A stretch of DNA of 64,000 nt from Hyphomonadaceae bacterium (GCA_024743315.1 JANSWU010000006.1:248001-312000), one strand, 5' to 3'; positions 36,460 to 45,040 are shown, counted from the first letter of the stretch. Notes: a model not told the origin generated them from the letters alone. A program made the numbers and translations.

Positions 36460-37572
36460 ATGAAACTCTCAGTCTTAAAAGAAGTGGCCGCAGGCGATCG
36501 TCGTGTGGCCGCCACCCCCGACACGGTGAAGAAATTCGTCGGTCTGGACCATCAGGTGGTGATCGAATCCGGTGCCGGTCTCGCCGCAGGCTATACCGAC
36601 GATGCCTATATCGAGGCTGGCGCCAGCATCGCCAAGGATGCCGGCGCGGCGCTCAAACAGGCCGATGTACTGCTCGCGGTGCGGACGCCTGATGCCAGCA
36701 AACTGCCCGACGGGCTCACCGTGATCGGTCTGCTCGATCCGTTCAAATTCGATGCAGGCGCTTTCAATGGCAAGAAAACGACGACATTGGCCATGGAATT
36801 CACGCCGCGTATCACGCGCGCGCAGAGCATGGACGCGCTGTCTTCGCAGTCGAACCTGGCTGGATATCGCGCCGTGATTGAAGGTGCGACGCTCTATGGC
36901 CGCGCCATGCCAATGATGATGACCGCCGCAGGCACGGTCGCCCCGGCGAAAGTCTTCGTCATGGGCGCCGGCGTCGCAGGCTTGCAAGCGATCGCGACAG
37001 CGCGCCGCCTCGGCGCGGTGGTCACGGCCACGGATGTCCGCCCCGCTGCCAAGGAACAAGTGGCGTCGCTCGGCGCGAAGTTTGTGGCTGTTGAGGATGA
37101 AGAGTTCAAAGCCGCCGAAACCGCCGGCGGTTATGCCAAGCAAATGTCTGAAGAGTATCAGAAGAAACAGGCCGAACTCGTCGCCTCACACATCGCCAAA
37201 CAGGATATTGTGGTGACCACGGCCCTGATCCCGGGACGTCCAGCGCCGGTTCTGGTCAGCGAGGATATGGTCAAGACCATGCGTCCTGGCTCGGTGATTG
37301 TTGATATGGCTGTCAGCCAAGGCGGCAATTGTCCGCTCTCCAAACCGGATGAAGTTGTCGACGCGAATGGCGTCAAAGTCGCCGGCTTTACGAACCTGCC
37401 AGCGCATCTCCCTGCTGATGCCAGCGCGCTCTACGCCAAAAACCTGCTCGCTTTCCTGCCATTGATCACCGCTGAAGATGGCAGCCTGAATCTCGATACT
37501 GAAGATGAAATCGTCACCGCGATGATGCTGACCCGCGGCGGCGAAACCGTGAATGAGAGGATCTCCGGATGA
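36460..37572 (+). CDS. pntAA: NAD(P) transhydrogenase subunit alpha part 1
   Basis: 370 residues, the dI (NAD-binding) component of the three-subunit form. ESGAGLAAGYTDDAYIEAGA and MGAGVAGLQAIATARRLGAVVTATDVRP (GxGxxG Rossmann motif; quoted as two family blocks) and IPGRPAPVLVSEDMVKTM are typical. The complex passes hydride between NADH and NADP+ coupled to proton flow across the inner membrane, keeping NADPH high. Followed by the other two subunits, with a 92-bp palindromic repeat in the gap. Confidence 0.97.
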   Translation: MKLSVLKEVAAGDRRVAATPDTVKKFVGLDHQVVIESGAGLAAGYTDDAYIEAGASIAKDAGAALKQADVLLAVRTPDASKLPDGLTVIGLLDPFKFDAGAFNGKKTTTLAMEFTPRITRAQSMDALSSQSNLAGYRAVIEGATLYGRAMPMMMTAAGTVAPAKVFVMGAGVAGLQAIATARRLGAVVTATDVRPAAKEQVASLGAKFVAVEDEEFKAAETAGGYAKQMSEEYQKKQAELVASHIAKQDIVVTTALIPGRPAPVLVSEDMVKTMRPGSVIVDMAVSQGGNCPLSKPDEVVDANGVKVAGFTNLPAHLPADASALYAKNLLAFLPLITAEDGSLNLDTEDEIVTAMMLTRGGETVNERISG

Positions 37573-37588
37573 CTCCTCTTCGTTTTGC

Positions 37589-37680
37589 CATCCCGGACGC
37601 AAAGCGATCCGGGACCCAGTCCTTTTTCGAAACATACCTCCCTCTGGGTCCCGGCTCTACGCTGCGCTCCGGCCGGGATG
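37589..37680. repeat. REP-like palindromic intergenic element inside the pnt operon
   Basis: The left arm starts CATCCCGGACGC and ends CCGGGACCCAG (37589-37619); the right arm starts CTGGGTCCCGG and ends GGCCGGGATG (about 37644-37680). The arms are near-complementary and enclose a T/A-rich loop, giving one long hairpin; each arm also folds on itself. Elements starting CATCCCGG and ending CCGGGACCCAG are scattered through many alphaproteobacterial genomes. It lies between pntAA and pntAB, so it is transcribed with them. Confidence 0.85.
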
Positions 37681-37699
37681 ACAATTGGGAGATTGCCCG

Positions 37700-38071
37700 A
37701 TGAAAAAACTCGCCCTATCAGCCCTTTTCGCAGCGTCAGCGGCCCTGCCCGCCTATGCGGCTGAAGCCAGCTCCATCAGCCCGACCGTTTTCCTCGCGGC
37801 GATTTTCGCCATGGCCTGCTTTGTCGGCTATTACGTCGTCTGGTCGGTCACACCGGCCTTGCACACGCCCTTGATGGCGGTGACCAATGCGATCTCATCT
37901 GTGATCATTGTTGGTGCGATCGTGGCTGCTGCGGCCTCCGGTGCCTTGAATGGCGGCTGGATTGCAAAGACCCTCGGCGGCATCGGTGTGGCGCTTGCCA
38001 GCGTCAATATTTTCGGCGGTTTCCTCGTCACCCAGCGCATGCTGGCCATGTATAAGAAGAAGGGGGAATAG
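37700..38071 (+). CDS. pntAB: NAD(P) transhydrogenase subunit alpha part 2
   Basis: 123 residues from ATG at 37700. Signal-like start, then three to four membrane helices ([37 protein letters not shown], and [20 protein letters not shown]) that form half of the dII proton channel. The ATG lies 19 bp after the palindromic element. It ends 4 bp before pntB. Confidence 0.95.
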   Translation: MKKLALSALFAASAALPAYAAEASSISPTVFLAAIFAMACFVGYYVVWSVTPALHTPLMAVTNAISSVIIVGAIVAAAASGALNGGWIAKTLGGIGVALASVNIFGGFLVTQRMLAMYKKKGE

Positions 38072-38075
38072 TCCG

Positions 38076-39491
38076 ATGGAACAATTCCAATCGACCTGGG
38101 CCCCGCTGCTCTACCTCGTTTCGGGGATCCTCTTCATTCTCGCCCTGCGCGGCCTGTCTAGCCCAGCGACCAGCCGCAAAGGCAATCGCAATGGTATGAT
38201 CGGCATGACCATTGCGGTCGGCACGACGCTCGCCCTGTTCTGGGAATCGCTTGACCCGACCACCTGGGGCATCCTCGCCGCAGGTGCCCTTGTCGGCGGT
38301 GGCATCGGGGCGTTCATCGCGCGCAAAATCCCGATGACCGACATGCCGCAATTGGTGGCCGCGTTTCACTCGCTGGTCGGCCTTGCGGCGGTCCTGGTTG
38401 CCGCCGCCGCGCTGTATGCGCCGATGGGCTTCGGCATCGGCACAGTGGGCAATCTGACCACAGCAGCCCTGATCGAGCTATCGCTCGGCTCGGCCATCGG
38501 GGCATTGACCTTTACCGGCTCGGTGATCGCCTTTGCCAAGCTGAACGGCAACATGTCCGGCGCGCCGATCCTGCTGCCGGCGAGACACTTGCTGAATATC
38601 CTGATCGGGGCCGGAATTGTCGGCCTTCTGGTCGTGCTGGTGATGAGCGGGGGCAGCGCCACCTGGGCGTTCTGGGGCCTGACTGTCTTGGCCCTGATCC
38701 TTGGCATCACCCTGATCATCCCGATTGGCGGCGCTGATATGCCGGTCGTGGTTTCGATGCTCAACTCCTATTCCGGTTGGGCCGCGGCGGCGCTTGGCTT
38801 CACCCTCGGCAATTTCGCCCTGATCATTACCGGTGCGCTGGTCGGCTCGTCCGGAGCGATTCTGTCCTACATCATGTGTAAGGGCATGAATCGAAGTTTC
38901 ATTTCGGTCATCCTCGGCGGCTTTGGCGGCGAAGACGCAGCTGCTGCAGCCGGTGGCCAGGAAGAGCGCCCGTTCAAACGTGGCTCTGCTGATGATGCCG
39001 CGTTCATCATGAAAAACGCTTCCAAGGTCATCATCGTGCCCGGCTATGGCATGGCGGTGGCGCAAGCCCAGCATGCACTGAAGGAAATGGCCGATAAGCT
39101 GAAAGAAGAAGGCGTTGACGTTGCCTATGCCATCCACCCGGTTGCGGGCCGGATGCCCGGTCATATGAACGTGCTGCTCGCCGAAGCGCAGGTGCCTTAT
39201 GATGAAGTGTTCGAGCTCGAAGACATCAATTCTGATTTCCGCAATGCGGAAGTGGCGTTCGTGATCGGGGCCAATGATGTCACCAACCCGGCGGCCAAGA
39301 CGGATACGACCAGCCCAATCTATGGTATGCCGGTTCTGGATGTCGAAAATGCCGGGACCGTGCTCTTCATCAAACGCTCAATGGGCTCTGGCTATGCCGG
39401 GATCCAGAATGAGCTCTTCTTCCGCGACAATACAATGATGTTGCTGTCTGACGCCAAGAAGATGGTGGAGGACATTGTAAAGGCCCTCTAA
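38076..39491 (+). CDS. pntB: NAD(P) transhydrogenase subunit beta
   Basis: 471 residues from the ATG at 38076 with AGGGGGA before it. About eight membrane helices (dII part), then the soluble NADP-binding dIII domain with VIIVPGYGMAVAQAQHAL (GxGxxA), YAIHPVAGRMPGHMNVLLAE and FVIGANDVTNPAAKTD. Together with the two alpha parts it completes the proton-pumping transhydrogenase. Confidence 0.97.
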   Translation: MEQFQSTWAPLLYLVSGILFILALRGLSSPATSRKGNRNGMIGMTIAVGTTLALFWESLDPTTWGILAAGALVGGGIGAFIARKIPMTDMPQLVAAFHSLVGLAAVLVAAAALYAPMGFGIGTVGNLTTAALIELSLGSAIGALTFTGSVIAFAKLNGNMSGAPILLPARHLLNILIGAGIVGLLVVLVMSGGSATWAFWGLTVLALILGITLIIPIGGADMPVVVSMLNSYSGWAAAALGFTLGNFALIITGALVGSSGAILSYIMCKGMNRSFISVILGGFGGEDAAAAAGGQEERPFKRGSADDAAFIMKNASKVIIVPGYGMAVAQAQHALKEMADKLKEEGVDVAYAIHPVAGRMPGHMNVLLAEAQVPYDEVFELEDINSDFRNAEVAFVIGANDVTNPAAKTDTTSPIYGMPVLDVENAGTVLFIKRSMGSGYAGIQNELFFRDNTMMLLSDAKKMVEDIVKAL

Positions 39492-39560
39492 TCGGGACTT
39501 TCATCTCACCTGACTCAGTCTAAGCTCTCGCCCATCTGACAACCATCTAAGGGGATCACG

Positions 39561-40565
39561 ATGGGCGAGTTCATAGCTGAAGTCTTTTCCGTCAGCGGCC
39601 TGTTTACGCTGCTCATGTTGCTCTTGTTGCAAGCCGTGCTCGGCTTCGACAATCTGCTCTACATTTCCATTGAATCAAAACGAGTCGGGCCAGAGAAGGC
39701 ACCAATGGTGCGGCGCTGGGGCATCGCGATTGCCGTCTTGCTGAGGATTGTTCTTCTCGTCATCATCGTGAACCTGTTCTCGCTCCTGGCGGAACCGCTT
39801 TTCGGTGTCGGAATGAAAGGATTCTTTGAAGGCGAGTTTACCCTGCAGGCCCTAGTCACGCTCGCGGGCGGCGGCTTCATTATCTACACCGCCATCAAGG
39901 AAATCCATCACCTGCTCGCGGTTGATCATATCGAGCATACGGAAGGCTCGGCGGCAAAATCGGTGATGCAAGCGGTCGCCATGATTGTGGCCATGAACCT
40001 GGTCTTCTCGTTCGACTCGATCTTGTCCGCGATGGCGATTGCGAATGTCGAAGTCGCGAACGTGGTCAATGCCTCGGGGGACGTGATCAACACATTCACC
40101 GGCACCGTCACACAATGCAAAACCGACTTGATCGCTAATCCGATTGCAGGCGCCGTCGGCTGCGAACCGGGTAAGGACTATCAGGTCTGGATCATGGCAA
40201 TTGCGATCCTGTCCTCCGGTGTGGTGATGATCCTGCTCGCCGACTATGTCGCAGATTTCCTCAAGAAAAACCGGATGTATGAGGTGCTCGGCCTGTTTAT
40301 CCTGTTCCTCGTTGGCGTCCTCTTGGTCACTGAAGGCGCACATCTGGCGCACTTGAAACTGTTCGGCTTCCCGATTGATGCAATGAGCAAGTCGAGCTTC
40401 TATCTGGTCGTGGGTGTATTGGTCGTCACAGACATCATCTCAACCAATTACCAGAAGCGGCTCTGGGCCCAGCGCGAAGCGGAATTGCTGAGCTCAGGAA
40501 ACAAGGTCGATGATGCGATCAAAGCCGTCGATGCTCACATCGCCAAACACGGCAACATTGGCTAA
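39561..40565 (+). CDS. TerC-family integral membrane protein
   Basis: 334 residues with about eight membrane helices. Two acidic motifs of the family are present: VLGFDNLLYISIES in helix 2 and LVFSFDSILSAMAIA in the middle, with Asp residues likely to bind metal. TerC proteins are linked to metal (manganese) export and metallation of exported proteins in other bacteria. An extra Cys-containing loop (TQCKTDLIANPIAGAVGCEPG) follows; two Cys could pair outside. Stands alone, with a hairpin right after its stop. Confidence 0.9.
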   Translation: MGEFIAEVFSVSGLFTLLMLLLLQAVLGFDNLLYISIESKRVGPEKAPMVRRWGIAIAVLLRIVLLVIIVNLFSLLAEPLFGVGMKGFFEGEFTLQALVTLAGGGFIIYTAIKEIHHLLAVDHIEHTEGSAAKSVMQAVAMIVAMNLVFSFDSILSAMAIANVEVANVVNASGDVINTFTGTVTQCKTDLIANPIAGAVGCEPGKDYQVWIMAIAILSSGVVMILLADYVADFLKKNRMYEVLGLFILFLVGVLLVTEGAHLAHLKLFGFPIDAMSKSSFYLVVGVLVVTDIISTNYQKRLWAQREAELLSSGNKVDDAIKAVDAHIAKHGNIG

Positions 40566-40572
40566 CGCCATG

Positions 40573-40605
40573 GCGGGCCTTTAACCTTAGGGTTTGAAGG
40601 TCCGC
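40573..40605. terminator. hairpin between convergent terC-like and fliM-like genes
   Basis: GCGGGCCTTTAACC at 40573-40586 pairs with GGTTTGAAGGTCCGC at 40591-40605, with one bulge and one mismatch, around TTAG. It lies in the 21-bp gap and the last codons of the minus-strand gene and probably terminates both. Confidence 0.6.
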
Positions 40606-41588
40606 GCCCGCTTGGTGATCTTGATCGCCATTTTATTGCCCTTGCGCCCCATACGGCCCTCAAAGGCGGGCTCGCCGTCACGGTCTCCAGAAAGCAATTC
40701 CACCGGCTGATCACCCGGCAATCCCAGCAACAGGGTCGAGCCAGCTTTTAGCGCTGTAATGCGGCTGAGTGGAACAGATAGGCTCGCCAGGCGTGCAGTC
40801 ACCAAAGCTGTGATCGGCACGGCGGGGGCTTCGGGCCTATCAGCGAACAATTCATGCACGTCGAGCGGTGATTGGATCACTGCCAGGTCCGTGTGCAGGC
40901 CTGGCGCTTCAACGGAGAATTCAGACACGGTGACTTCGTGCGCGGGCAACAAACTGCTGACATATGGCACATCCGTTTCAATCGACTGAAGGCGCCATTC
41001 CGGCTCAAGGGCTTGTCCGAATGGCACAAGCAATTGTTCCAAAAGTGCACAATCAATGGCGCTAAGCGACCAGCCATCGCCGATCCGCCCTGTCGATCCA
41101 CGCGCACCGCAGGCGCGGGCAATAATCGCATCGGCGAGCAAGGGCGGTAGACAAATCAAGGCGCGAATGTCTGCTTCGCTCGGACCAATACATGCGATCG
41201 CGCTGGATTTGCCATTCAACAATCCGGACATGTCTTCGCGTTTAATGGTCGCCGACTGGCTGGAAACGATCGCAGCTTTCAGGCCCGTCCCGGCGCCAAG
41301 CGCACGAGACAAGCGCGCCCCAAGAATGCGATCGCGTTCAAGCTGTTCCGGGTTACTTGTGAGCTCGTGTACATCAAATGAGGGTGTGGGCCGAGGCTCG
41401 ACGTGTTCCGGTACTTCCACCGCCGGGGCATCAAGGTTTGGGCGCAACAAGGCTTCAATCTCGGCGGCGCTCAATACGCCGCGCGCAGTTGGAAAAACAT
41501 GGTCCTCCTCGCGCTCGATCACAGCAGTCTTATCACTGGCATCCATCTGCCAGTCATCCTCCTGTTTGCTGTCGGGACCGTTCCGCAT
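40587..41588 (-). CDS. fliM: diverged flagellar motor switch protein FliM
   Basis: 333 residues (319 if the internal ATG at 41546 with AGGAGG upstream is used). RGVLSAAEIEALLRP matches the FliM N-terminal helix that binds phospho-CheY, though it sits about 35 residues in. ATIKREDMSGLL, LICLPPLLADAIIARACG and SAIDCALLEQLLVPFGQAL follow the FliM middle domain, and the end (ITALKAGSTLLLGLPGDQPVELLSGDRD, in part) is the SpoA/FliN-like domain. Identity with FliM is weak in the middle; a paralogue is possible. CtrA-like boxes are 35-59 bp upstream. Confidence 0.8.
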   Translation of the reverse strand: MRNGPDSKQEDDWQMDASDKTAVIEREEDHVFPTARGVLSAAEIEALLRPNLDAPAVEVPEHVEPRPTPSFDVHELTSNPEQLERDRILGARLSRALGAGTGLKAAIVSSQSATIKREDMSGLLNGKSSAIACIGPSEADIRALICLPPLLADAIIARACGARGSTGRIGDGWSLSAIDCALLEQLLVPFGQALEPEWRLQSIETDVPYVSSLLPAHEVTVSEFSVEAPGLHTDLAVIQSPLDVHELFADRPEAPAVPITALVTARLASLSVPLSRITALKAGSTLLLGLPGDQPVELLSGDRDGEPAFEGRMGRKGNKMAIKITKRARTFKP

Positions 41589-41622
41589 TCTGCACCTGTC
41601 ACCAGTGAAAGCTTATCAGTGC

Positions 41623-41647
41623 GTTAACACGGTTAATGAAGCGTTAG
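41623..41647 (-). promoter_or_regulatory. CtrA-like box cluster upstream of fliM
   Basis: Read on the minus strand, 41647-41632 gives CTAA-N7-TTAAC, one mismatch from the CtrA consensus TTAA-N7-TTAAC, and a second GTTAAC follows at 41623-41628. Position (35-59 bp before the longer start) suits activation of the fliM promoter. Confidence 0.55.
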
Positions 41648-41679
41648 GATTTTGGAGTCCGTGTAGACAGATTCGCTGC

Positions 41680-42096
41680 CTAATCGTCGCGCACCACGCG
41701 CTCATTGCGCTCATGGCGTTCCTGCGCCTCGAGGCTGAGCGTGGCGGTCGGACGGGCTTCGAGGCGGCGCAAACCGATTGGCTCGCCTGTATCATCGCAA
41801 TAACCATAAGTGCCTTCGTCGATCCGCCGGATCGCGGCATCGATCTTTGAGATCAGTTTACGCTGGCGATCGCGGGTGCGCAGCTCTAGCGCCTTGTCGC
41901 TTTCCGCGGACGCACGATCCACGAGATCGGGGTGGTTGGACGATTCCGCGCGAAGATTGCCAATCGTGACTTTCGCGCCGTCAAGGATATCGGCCTTCCA
42001 GTCTTCGAGCTTTTTCCGGAAGTAAGCTTTCTGCTTACTGTTCATGAATTCCTCGTCGTCCGACGGCGTGTAGCCATTGAGTTCGTAGTCGCCCAT
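41680..42096 (-). CDS. dksA: RNA polymerase-binding protein DksA
   Basis: 138 residues from ATG at 42096, with GAGG about 9 bases before. The coiled-coil part (KAYFRKKLEDWKADILDGA onward) is followed by EGTYGYCDDTGEPIGLRRLEARPTA and TLSLEAQERHERNER (family blocks). Only the first of the four zinc Cys of enterobacterial DksA remains (CDDT...SLEA), as in other alphaproteobacterial DksA. It modulates transcription initiation with ppGpp. Divergent from the next membrane protein gene. Confidence 0.95.
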   Translation of the reverse strand: MGDYELNGYTPSDDEEFMNSKQKAYFRKKLEDWKADILDGAKVTIGNLRAESSNHPDLVDRASAESDKALELRTRDRQRKLISKIDAAIRRIDEGTYGYCDDTGEPIGLRRLEARPTATLSLEAQERHERNERVVRDD

Positions 42097-42329
42097 GGAA
42101 TCAAATCCTCTACCGAGTTTTGCGGCCCTATACTGCGGACCCGCTGGATAGGCAATCGCAATAATCAGACCAATTAGCCGCATACCTACTCCGAATTGTG
42201 GCGCTCGCTGGGCTCGGACAAGGCTTTTGCAGTTTGACCGGTAACGAAGACTTGATTTCATCCACGTCTCTGTGCGCTAAAGGGAATGGCGAAGCTGCGG
42301 GCGTGAGAAGACAGGAACGGGCCGAGTAT

Positions 42330-43622
42330 ATGACCTCCCGGTGGAGACAACGTGAAGTCCAGCGGCCATCCACCTGGCGACAATCCCTATTGTTCAACAG
42401 TTTGATCCTGTTGCTACCCATCTTCGCAGCGCGGATCGTGATTGCCGCGTTCACTTCTGACATCGCAACTGACCCACTAAGCTTGGAAGCGCGGACTGAA
42501 ACGCGCCAGGAAATCGATGCTGAATTTCAAAGCTTGGTGATTCCAAACGGGACAGAACGCCAGGCTTGGGCCGGACGGATTGATCAGATGCTGGATGAGC
42601 GGGCTTTTTCAGCGGCGCGGGGCTATTTGCTCGCGGCTCCCCTGATGCTCAACAAACAGGATTCAGCTGCAGTGCTCGCGGCCGCAGATGCGGAAAGTTC
42701 AGGCAGCCGAGACCAACGCCTGGCCCGCGCCGCGCTGCTCTTCCTGCCAGAGGAATTGCGCGCCAGCTATCAACGAACCACGGCGCCGCCGCCGCCGGTT
42801 GACCTTCCAGACGAAGACTCTCCAGACAGCAGCGTGGCCGCGGGTGATCTCGCCGGTGCAGACGAAGAACGCCCCGATACGCCTCGAGCGACGGGTGATT
42901 CGGTGCGCCTAACCCCGATCACCGAACCCTTCGCTGCGCCACGATCTTTCTTCATGCTGGGCGACCCAGCTGATTTGACCCGGCGCTCGCAACAATGGCT
43001 GGCGGGTGAGCCCGTCGACAGTCTGCAATTGCGATTGCGTGCCCTCGGTCTGCTCAATCAAGAAGATCCCAATCCAGAAGCTCAAGCGATATTTGAGAGC
43101 GCCTCCATTTTGCGTGCCGCCCATCGGGCTGGCCGCTTGAACGATCGCTTTGTCGGCTATCTCGGAAGCCGGATCGAGGATGCCTTGCCCGAAGCGGTAT
43201 TGCGCGAAGAACTGACAAAGGCGTTCGAGCCTGTCATGACCACTGAAGCCCGCACCGTTCAGGTCATCGCCGCTTTTGAAACCGCGTTGCAGCCGGAAGC
43301 GAAAGAGCGCTTGGCGCGGGACATGATGATCATTGCGCGGATCGCCGAGCTGACCAGTTCAACCGGCGCGATTACTTTGGTCGAATTGGCCACCACGCCA
43401 GAAGATATGCGCCGCGCGCTGCTGCTTTCCGAGGCGGGTGGGCACCGCTCGGTTGCCCTGGCCCGCGAAATGGGGCCTGAAGTGCTTGGCCTGGCGCAAA
43501 TCGGCGTTAAATGGAGCCGTAATCTTGTCTTCCAGGTCATGGGCCTAATGGCGCTCGGCATGGCCCTGATTTGGACCACGCTGTCGGCCTTGACCCAAGC
43601 TGAAGCGATCCGCTTGCGCTAA
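42330..43622 (+). CDS. bitopic-type membrane protein of unknown family
   Basis: 430 residues from ATG at 42330 (a start at 42198 is open but unsupported). One membrane helix near residues 20-43 and one near the C-terminus (VFQVMGLMALGMALIWTTL); between them about 360 residues, mostly helical, with an acidic Pro-rich linker (APPPPVDLPDEDSPDSS). The large part should lie outside the cytoplasm. Not recognised. Its neighbours (DksA, FliM, MarC, FlbT) hint at motility or envelope but prove nothing. The 233-bp region before it shows no other gene. Stop overlaps convergent marC by 4 bp. Confidence 0.7.
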   Translation: MTSRWRQREVQRPSTWRQSLLFNSLILLLPIFAARIVIAAFTSDIATDPLSLEARTETRQEIDAEFQSLVIPNGTERQAWAGRIDQMLDERAFSAARGYLLAAPLMLNKQDSAAVLAAADAESSGSRDQRLARAALLFLPEELRASYQRTTAPPPPVDLPDEDSPDSSVAAGDLAGADEERPDTPRATGDSVRLTPITEPFAAPRSFFMLGDPADLTRRSQQWLAGEPVDSLQLRLRALGLLNQEDPNPEAQAIFESASILRAAHRAGRLNDRFVGYLGSRIEDALPEAVLREELTKAFEPVMTTEARTVQVIAAFETALQPEAKERLARDMMIIARIAELTSSTGAITLVELATTPEDMRRALLLSEAGGHRSVALAREMGPEVLGLAQIGVKWSRNLVFQVMGLMALGMALIWTTLSALTQAEAIRLR

Positions 43623-44269
43623 AGGCCGAACGCGCCCTTGATCCCGTCAATCAGGAGCTGAACTGACAAAGCCGCCAGGATCACACCGAAGATCCGAGTA
43701 ATCGCCCCGGCAATGCTCTCGCCCATGGCTTTGACCAGAGGACCGGCGGCGAGGAAGACCATCAAACAGATCAGCATGTTTGCTCCGATCGCGCTCAGCA
43801 CAGCGCTTTTGGCAATCCAATCTTCATGCTGAGACATATACAGCATGGCGGTTGCAATCGATCCGGGTCCAGCCAGCATCGGAATACCGATTGGAAAGAC
43901 TGAGACATCATCGAGGTGTTCCTTGGTGTCCTCAACATCTGCGAGAACAGAGTCGGCGCGGTTTTCGCGGCGTTCCGTGCGTTTCTCAAACACCATATCG
44001 AGCGCGATGAGGAACAGGAGCACACCACCTGCAGCGCGAAAAGCATCGATCGTAATGTGCAACTGATCGAGCAGCCAGGCCCCGAAAAAGGCAAAGCCAA
44101 ATATGATCAGCGTGCCGACAATCACTGACCGGATAGCCATGGACCGGCGATAGCTGGCCGGTCCGCGCGCCGTCAGCGAAGCGAATACGGGCGCAACACC
44201 GGGCGCATCAATCAATACGAAGAACGTAACGAATGAGGCCAGAAAAATTGGAATGAATTCGCCGGGCAT
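43619..44269 (-). CDS. marC: MarC/YchE-family membrane protein
   Basis: 216 residues, six membrane helices. FFVLIDAPGVAPVFASLT matches the family N-terminus, AGGVLLFLIALDMVFEKRTE and IPMLAGPGSIATAMLYMS are conserved blocks. Despite the name, MarC proteins have no proven role in multiple antibiotic resistance. GAGGGAG precedes the ATG. Confidence 0.93.
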   Translation of the reverse strand: MPGEFIPIFLASFVTFFVLIDAPGVAPVFASLTARGPASYRRSMAIRSVIVGTLIIFGFAFFGAWLLDQLHITIDAFRAAGGVLLFLIALDMVFEKRTERRENRADSVLADVEDTKEHLDDVSVFPIGIPMLAGPGSIATAMLYMSQHEDWIAKSAVLSAIGANMLICLMVFLAAGPLVKAMGESIAGAITRIFGVILAALSVQLLIDGIKGAFGL

Positions 44270-44303
44270 GATGCGGCTCCCTCAAAAAACTGAAGGCAGG
44301 CCC

Positions 44304-44615
44304 TTATCCCTGATCTTTCAGCGCGTCGAGGATAGCGGCCACATCGGGATGCATGTCGGGTTTGCCAGAACGCATAGGAACGACCGTAGGCGCGATTTCG
44401 CCCGATGAAAGCGACAGGATCATGCGATGTCCGCGCAGGCGCTGTAACAGGCCCTGCAAGCCCTTAACCCCATCCGCGCGCAGGGTTTTGCCGTCGCCGA
44501 TCTCAACACAAATATTGTCTGGCGCGGTGCCGCCTTCGATCATGGCAATGCCATCATCAAGCGATACAATCGGAGGAGTTTCGGAAAGCTCTTTCATACT
44601 GGAAGTGTCAGCCAT
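44304..44615 (-). CDS. small protein coupled to flbT, unknown family
   Basis: 103 residues from ATG at 44615. It overlaps the end of flbT by 8 bp in another frame, and a GGAGG Shine-Dalgarno lies inside flbT just before it, so it is translated with flbT. The sequence (VSLDDGIAMIEGGTAPDNIC, KTLRADGVKGLQGLLQRLRG, DVAAILDALKDQG) looks like a small alpha/beta protein without signal or membrane helix. I do not recognise it. A role in flagellar control is inferred only from coupling. Confidence 0.7.
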   Translation of the reverse strand: MADTSSMKELSETPPIVSLDDGIAMIEGGTAPDNICVEIGDGKTLRADGVKGLQGLLQRLRGHRMILSLSSGEIAPTVVPMRSGKPDMHPDVAAILDALKDQG

Positions 44616-44994
44616 TCCCCGCCTCCGCCGCCTTGAGAAGTTTGCGGCACAAGGAAAGCGCTTGATACGTTTCGCCAGCAGCACACGCCGTCGAAATCTT
44701 GATAAGTTGCTCGCGCTCGTCCGCGCTGTCTGTTGTATTCAGAACGGCGGCAATCGCTGTCACCGTTTGATCGTAAAGCTGCCCCTCGGTTTCGCCGGTC
44801 AGGTACATTTGCATGACCGCGAAATAAAGATGCTCTTCCGGGCTTTCAGTGGCCTCTGGCTCGAGCACGTCTTTTTGTCGGAGCACGCGCGCCTGATTTT
44901 GCAACAAAATCGTGCCACGTCTGTCACCATTGCGAAGCACAGCACCGTTCACGACGACCGCTTCCTTAGGCTTCAGAGACAGTTTGAGTGGCAT
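44608..44994 (-). CDS. flbT: flagellin synthesis regulator FlbT
   Basis: 128 residues from ATG at 44994 with AAGGAG before it. LKLSLKPKEAVVVNGAVLRNGDRRGTILLQNQ (family block, here in two overlapping parts), VLRQKDVLEPE and YFAVMQMYLTGE are typical of FlbT, which binds flagellin mRNA leaders and limits flagellin synthesis in Caulobacter. The usual partner flaF and flagellin genes are not here. A CtrA half-site lies 37-46 bp upstream. Confidence 0.92.
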   Translation of the reverse strand: MPLKLSLKPKEAVVVNGAVLRNGDRRGTILLQNQARVLRQKDVLEPEATESPEEHLYFAVMQMYLTGETEGQLYDQTVTAIAAVLNTTDSADEREQLIKISTACAAGETYQALSLCRKLLKAAEAGNG

Positions 44995-45030
44995 GATCCA
45001 CGCTCCTTGATCGTAAAAAAATACGCTCAA

Positions 45031-45040
45031 ATGGTTAACG
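45031..45040 (-). promoter_or_regulatory. CtrA half-site upstream of flbT
   Basis: ATGGTTAACG on the plus strand reads CGTTAACCAT on the minus strand, containing the CtrA half-site TTAACCAT, 37-46 bp before the flbT start. The second half is not conserved. The remainder of the 223-bp region to moxR shows nothing recognisable. Confidence 0.4.

Noticed and set aside
38478-39164. 228-residue minus-strand frame inside pntB, rich in His/Asp/Arg
   Set aside because: Typical antisense product of membrane-helix codons in GC-rich DNA.
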